Shown here in pieces: positions 28,926 through 31,908 of a stretch of DNA of 31,908 nucleotides. Source of the DNA: a virus; the IMG/VR virus record IMGVR_UViG_3300035670_000877, positions 1 to 31,908 of that record; one strand, written 5' to 3'. How positions within the stretch are numbered: the first letter of the stretch is position 1; each line of letters opens with the position of its first letter. The translations under genes and the position numbers were made by a program. A model generated the notes under the pieces. That model saw only the letters and a list, made by a program, of their open reading frames with translations. It searched no databases and was not told the origin of the DNA.

Positions 28926-29426
28926 ATGAAATTTGCATACGCTGACCCCCCATACTTGGGCAACGGCAAACGCCGATACAAACCATTCCACGACCAAGCC
29001 GACCAATACGACCACAAACAAGCGCACCTAGACCTAGCCACTAAACTCGTTGACGAATACCCTGATGGATGGGCGCTGTCATGCAACCCCAAAGACCTTC
29101 AATGGTTACTCCCAGCCATGCCAGAAGATGTGCGTGTATGCGCGTGGACAAAAACATTCCACCAAATCCGCGTCAACGTCTCCGTGCAATACGCATGGGA
29201 ACCAGTCATCCTGCGAGGTGGACGCGACCAACGGCATCGACGGCCAATGACACGCGACTGGTGCAGCGGAACAATCGCAATGAGAAAAGGACTACCAGGG
29301 GCTAAACCCACCTACTTCTTCCAATGGATCATCGCCATGCTTGGCTACGAAGAAGGCGACACAATTGACGACCTATTCCCAGGCACATACGGACTACAGG
29401 AGACCCTGCACCATGACAATGCTTGA
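28926..29426 (+). CDS. DPPY-type DNA methyltransferase (phage beta class)
   Basis: A 166-residue protein with the catalytic FAYADPPYLG at its N-terminus (DPPY at 7-10) and a motif I-like end DDLFPGTYGL (148-157), the permuted order of beta-class amino-methyltransferases. Between them lie GWALSCNPKDLQWLLPAMPE (48-67) and YAWEPVILRGGRDQ, a pattern shared by short DNA methylases of actinophages. It would methylate adenine N6 or cytosine N4. The motif I glycines are partly changed (PGTYG rather than PGSG), so activity should be tested. GAGG is 11 bases before ATG 28926; an ATG at 28919 is out of frame. Confidence 0.8.
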   Translation: MKFAYADPPYLGNGKRRYKPFHDQADQYDHKQAHLDLATKLVDEYPDGWALSCNPKDLQWLLPAMPEDVRVCAWTKTFHQIRVNVSVQYAWEPVILRGGRDQRHRRPMTRDWCSGTIAMRKGLPGAKPTYFFQWIIAMLGYEEGDTIDDLFPGTYGLQETLHHDNA

Positions 29427-31482
29427 CCACGCCCTCGCCTACGCCCGGCTCGGCATCCGCATCATCCCAATCAAACCAGGCCAAAAATATCCCCCCATCC
29501 CACAATGGCAAAACAAAGCCACATGGGACGAACCCACCATCCGCGACTGGTGGACAAACCAATACGCCGACTACGGCATCGGCATCGCCACCGGGCACAC
29601 ACGCAACGGCAACATCTTCGTCATCGACGTAGACGACCGAGAACACCACTCAGGCTCAGAAACCCTAGAAGCCCTCCAAGAACGCTACGGACAACTCCCC
29701 GAAACCGTCGAAGCCCAAACCGGATCAGGCGGACGCCACCTCTACTACTACACACCAGTCACCATCAGAAACGACGCAGGCACACGCCTCGGCCCCGGCC
29801 TAGACATACGCGGCGAAGGCGGCCAAGTGCTAGCCGACCCCACCATCCACCCCAACGGCCGCCCCTACACATGGATCGACGGCCAATCCCCACACGAACG
29901 CAAACCAGCCCAAGCCCCACAATGGCTCACCGACCTCCTCACCAAACAACCCCAACCCATCAAACCCCCCACCACCGACACCTTCCTCAACGACCCCACC
30001 AGCCCCTCAGCCCGATACAACGCAGAAACCACATGGCACCAGCTACTCACAGCTGACGGCTGGACACTCGCCAAAACCGACCGACACGGCGAACAACACT
30101 GGACACGCCCAGGCAAAGACCCCCGCGAAGGCACCTCAGCCACCATCGGCCACAACGGCAACGACGCCCTCATCGTCTTCACCTCCAGCATCCCCTGGCT
30201 ACCAGAAGGCGGCTACAACCGCTTCGGCTACATGGCCGCCCGAGACCACGGTGGCGACTGGAAACAAGCAGCCCACCACTACCTCCAAACCAACCCCACC
30301 CCCACCACCACCCCAACCATCCCCAGCCCCGACGAAATGCTGTCCATGCTCATCGACTGGCGCACCTTTTGGACACAAGACCACCAAGCCGAAGACTGGA
30401 TAGCCAAACCACTCATCGCCCGCGCCCGGCAAACAGCCCTATTCGCAGGAGCCAAAACCGGCAAATCATGGGTCACCCTCAACATCGTCGCAGCCCTCGC
30501 CACAGGCAAACCCATCCTCGGCCAACCCGCCCAACCCCCCGTCCACGTCCTCTACCTGGACTACGAAATGGTCGAAGCCGACCTATACGAACGCTTGGAA
30601 CAATTCGGCTACACCGAAGACGACGACTACAGCCACCTCCACTACGCCCTCATCCCCAACCTCCCCCCACTCAACACCCAAGAAGGCGCAGCCGCCGTCA
30701 TGCGCCTCACCGAGCTCACCAAGGCTGAGGTGGTCGTCATCGACACCACAGGCCGCGCCATCGACGGCGAAGAAAACTCAGCCGACTCCTACCGAGAGTT
30801 TGCACGAACCACCGGACTCGCCCTCAAACGCGCAGGCATCGCCTGTGTACGCACAGACCACGCAGGCAAAGACGGCGGCAAAAAACTCGGACAACGCGGC
30901 TCATCGGCCAAGAACGATGACGTTGACATCGTGTACCGACTAGACAAAAACTCAGACGGCCTCACCCTGGTACGCACCCACAGTCGCATCGGCTGGTGTC
31001 CACCCCAGGTTGACCTGGTAGTCGACGACCTCGGAGACACCACCACAATCCGGCTCAAAGCCCAACCCACCGGATTCACCCCACTAGAAATCGAATGGGC
31101 CAGACGACTAGACGAACACGGCTTCCCACGCGAAGCCAGCCTCAACCAAATCGTCCAAGAAGCAAAAGAACGCGGCATCAAACTTGTGCGGCGCACCACC
31201 CTCGCCAAAGCGATCCAGGCGAGGCAGATGCCCCGACCTGACGAAGTTATCCACAGGCTAGACAGCTACGAACAGGTGGTTCCCAAAAATCGGGAACCAC
31301 TCGGGAACCACCCCCAAAATCGGGAACCACTTGGGAACCACCTCGGGAACCACTTTGTAGAACCCATACCGGACAAGGGAACTGGTGTGCGTTTATATAT
31401 AAACGCACCAGTTCCCGACCCACCCCGGAATCGGGAACCACTCGGGAACCACCCCGATCAGAACACCGACGACATATGGTGA
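29413..31482 (+). CDS. Primase-polymerase / helicase fusion
   Basis: A 689-residue replication protein. The N-terminal prim-pol domain (1-170) has FVIDVDD (Asp72 and Asp74), GSGGRHLYYY (His109) and GLDIRGEGG (Asp131), the AEP catalytic set. The C-terminal half is a RecA-like helicase: Walker A AGAKTGKS (345-352), VVVIDTTG (440-447, Asp444) as Walker B, and RTDHAGKDGG downstream, as in RepA and phage AAA_25 proteins. It should make primers and unwind DNA at the origin. ATG 29413 overlaps the methyltransferase by 14 bases. The last ~80 residues repeat NREPLGNH, because the coding sequence passes through the iterons of the candidate origin. Confidence 0.9.
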   Translation: MTMLDHALAYARLGIRIIPIKPGQKYPPIPQWQNKATWDEPTIRDWWTNQYADYGIGIATGHTRNGNIFVIDVDDREHHSGSETLEALQERYGQLPETVEAQTGSGGRHLYYYTPVTIRNDAGTRLGPGLDIRGEGGQVLADPTIHPNGRPYTWIDGQSPHERKPAQAPQWLTDLLTKQPQPIKPPTTDTFLNDPTSPSARYNAETTWHQLLTADGWTLAKTDRHGEQHWTRPGKDPREGTSATIGHNGNDALIVFTSSIPWLPEGGYNRFGYMAARDHGGDWKQAAHHYLQTNPTPTTTPTIPSPDEMLSMLIDWRTFWTQDHQAEDWIAKPLIARARQTALFAGAKTGKSWVTLNIVAALATGKPILGQPAQPPVHVLYLDYEMVEADLYERLEQFGYTEDDDYSHLHYALIPNLPPLNTQEGAAAVMRLTELTKAEVVVIDTTGRAIDGEENSADSYREFARTTGLALKRAGIACVRTDHAGKDGGKKLGQRGSSAKNDDVDIVYRLDKNSDGLTLVRTHSRIGWCPPQVDLVVDDLGDTTTIRLKAQPTGFTPLEIEWARRLDEHGFPREASLNQIVQEAKERGIKLVRRTTLAKAIQARQMPRPDEVIHRLDSYEQVVPKNREPLGNHPQNREPLGNHLGNHFVEPIPDKGTGVRLYINAPVPDPPRNREPLGNHPDQNTDDIW
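31247..31255 (+). promoter_or_regulatory. DnaA box
   Basis: TTATCCACA, identical to the consensus DnaA box, in the coding sequence of the primase-helicase and 21 bases before the first iteron. Confidence 0.7.
31276..31452. repeat. Iteron array (GGGAACCAC)
   Basis: Direct copies start at 31292, 31303, 31322, 31333, 31345, 31433 and 31444; an inverted copy, GTGGTTCCC, covers 31276-31284. Adjacent copies are 11 or 12 bases apart, about one helix turn, so bound proteins would sit on one DNA face. Most direct copies are preceded by TC or TT. They encode NREPLGNH-type peptide repeats. Confidence 0.85.
31377..31416. repeat. AT-rich palindrome of the origin region
   Basis: The core CGTTTATATATAAACG (31390-31405) is a perfect 16-bp palindrome. 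It is flanked by GGGAACTGGTG (31377-31387) and CACCAGTTCCC (31406-31416), perfect complements, with an extra TG (31388-31389) on the left only. The arms resemble the iteron. An AT core would melt or extrude easily. Confidence 0.8.
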
Positions 31483-31501
31483 TAAGAACAAAAGTACAGA
31501 G

Positions 31502-31521
31502 TTATCCACAGGTTATCCACA
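31502..31521 (+). promoter_or_regulatory. Tandem DnaA boxes
   Basis: Two TTATCCACA copies at 31502-31510 and 31513-31521, 11 bases apart, just after the primase-helicase stop. Perfect tandem boxes with helical spacing favour cooperative DnaA binding. Confidence 0.75.
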
Positions 31522-31541
31522 GCCAACCAACCGGAGCCATC

Positions 31542-31850
31542 ATGCGAATCCAACGCCCCTGTATCGACTGCAACAAACTCACAAACGGAACCACCCGATG
31601 CCCAACATGTCACCGACACCATCAGGCAATAAGCCGCGCCCACTACCGAGGCAACTACCAAGCCCGAGCCAAACACATTCGACAAAACGCCACAACTTGC
31701 CACCTATGCGGCAAGGGCTACGACCCCAACGACCCCTGGACTGCAGACCACATCAACCCAGGCGACAGCAGCTCAACGGCAGCGCTGCTGCCAGCTCATC
31801 GATCTTGCAATTCAAGTCGCCAGGACAAGCCGATCCCAGGTGCGATGTGA
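31542..31850 (+). CDS. HNH endonuclease
   Basis: A 102-residue protein with GGAG before ATG 31542. The N-terminal part has a CIDC/CPTC pair (Cys7, 10, 20, 23) that could hold zinc. The HNH part follows: TTCHLCGKGY (51-60, Cys53/Cys56), TADHINPGD (68-76, with the DH pair Asp69/His70) and LPAHRSCNSSR (83-93, ending with the Asn/His-type position). In many siphoviruses an HNH enzyme beside the terminase genes is needed for genome packaging. It would be directly upstream of the small terminase at the window start if the molecule closes. An in-frame ATG at 31476 lies in the origin region. Confidence 0.85.
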   Translation: MRIQRPCIDCNKLTNGTTRCPTCHRHHQAISRAHYRGNYQARAKHIRQNATTCHLCGKGYDPNDPWTADHINPGDSSSTAALLPAHRSCNSSRQDKPIPGAM

Positions 31851-31873
31851 CCCCCACCGGCATTTTGGGGGGT
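31850..31873 (+). terminator. Weak hairpin after the HNH gene
   Basis: ACCCCC (31850-31855) and GGGGGT (31868-31873) enclose a 12-base loop. There is no T-run after it. It would end or slow transcription at the close of the early operon, or belong to the packaging region. Confidence 0.4.
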
Positions 31874-31908
31874 GGGTTGCAACTGCGACGCGCACGACCG
31901 GCGAAGAC
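31874..31908. other. End of window, possible packaging-region DNA
   Basis: No gene is seen from here to the end, nor in positions 1-48. The stretch holds a GTTGCAAC palindrome (31876-31883) and GCACGA at 31892, a hexamer also found at 1-6. A cos or pac site is expected between the HNH and small terminase genes but cannot be identified. Confidence 0.3.

Larger units (their letters stand above)
31247..31521. other. Candidate origin of replication
   Basis: The 275-base stretch holds three perfect TTATCCACA DnaA boxes, eight copies of a 9-base iteron (seven direct, one inverted) and a long AT-rich palindrome. Most of it lies within the end of the primase-helicase gene, and strand skew reverses here. 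The parts are listed separately below. Function is inferred from this combination, not shown. Confidence 0.7.

Noticed and set aside
29505-30056. 183-codon + frame rich in Arg, His and Pro inside the primase-helicase gene
   Set aside because: Out of frame with clear prim-pol motifs and low in complexity; a by-product of the C-rich sequence.
31276-31452. Repeat array considered as a CRISPR
   Set aside because: Repeats are 9 bases with 2-10 base gaps, inside a coding sequence, and no cas genes are present; iterons explain them.

Overview
The window looks like a complete or nearly complete genome of a small siphovirus-type dsDNA phage of an actinobacterium. All convincing genes lie on the + strand and are tightly packed, often with ATGA or GTGA stop/start overlaps. 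They run through packaging, head, neck, tail, lysis, regulation, replication and an HNH nuclease, which sits just upstream of the terminase genes if the ends are joined. A WhiB-family gene points to an actinobacterial host, because that family is known only from Actinobacteria and their phages. I see no integrase, no clear CI-type repressor, no DNA polymerase and no tRNA. The phage is therefore probably virulent and uses the host replisome, although its primase-helicase is its own. No stretch longer than about 135 bases lacks a gene.

Layout. 49-1990: terminase small and large subunits. 1998-5318: a small membrane protein, an HK97-type portal, a small structural protein and a long multidomain prohead protease. 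5434-6624: major capsid protein, with hairpins before and after it. 6718-10290: four translationally coupled glycosyltransferases placed between capsid and neck genes, an unusual cassette. 10298-12931: neck proteins, tail tube, a tail assembly chaperone with a textbook -1 frameshift site (CCCTTTG), and a gp10-like protein. 12978-13697: a stand-alone archaeo-eukaryotic-type primase domain inside the tail module. 13708-19232: tape measure, minor tail protein and two tandem copies of a fibre plus small partner protein. 19229-20235: lysis cassette (holin-like, M15-type endolysin, second small membrane protein). 20177-21646: small HTH-like protein, metallophosphoesterase and a conserved hypothetical protein.

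21657-22202 is the control region. A promoter with a perfect palindrome between its -35 and -10 drives two tiny DNA-binding proteins, one of them ribbon-helix-helix. A second -10 element is followed, at the expected start point, by a two-hairpin RNA of about 70 nt that ends in an intrinsic terminator just ahead of the early operon. The early operon (22224-31850) encodes a secreted lytic transglycosylase, WhiB, two PD-(D/E)XK nucleases, an ssDNA-binding protein, several small proteins, an HTH protein, two DNA methyltransferases, a primase-polymerase/helicase and an HNH endonuclease.

A strong candidate replication origin lies at 31247-31521. It contains three perfect DnaA boxes, seven direct and one inverted copy of GGGAACCAC with mostly 11-bp spacing, and an AT-rich palindrome. 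Most of it sits inside the 3' end of the primase-helicase gene. The + strand is G/T-rich from the window start to about 21.6 kb and A/C-rich from about 22.2 to 31.5 kb. Strand skew thus flips at the proposed origin and again at the control region, which fits bidirectional replication of a circular form. All calls come from reading the sequence; no database search was possible.
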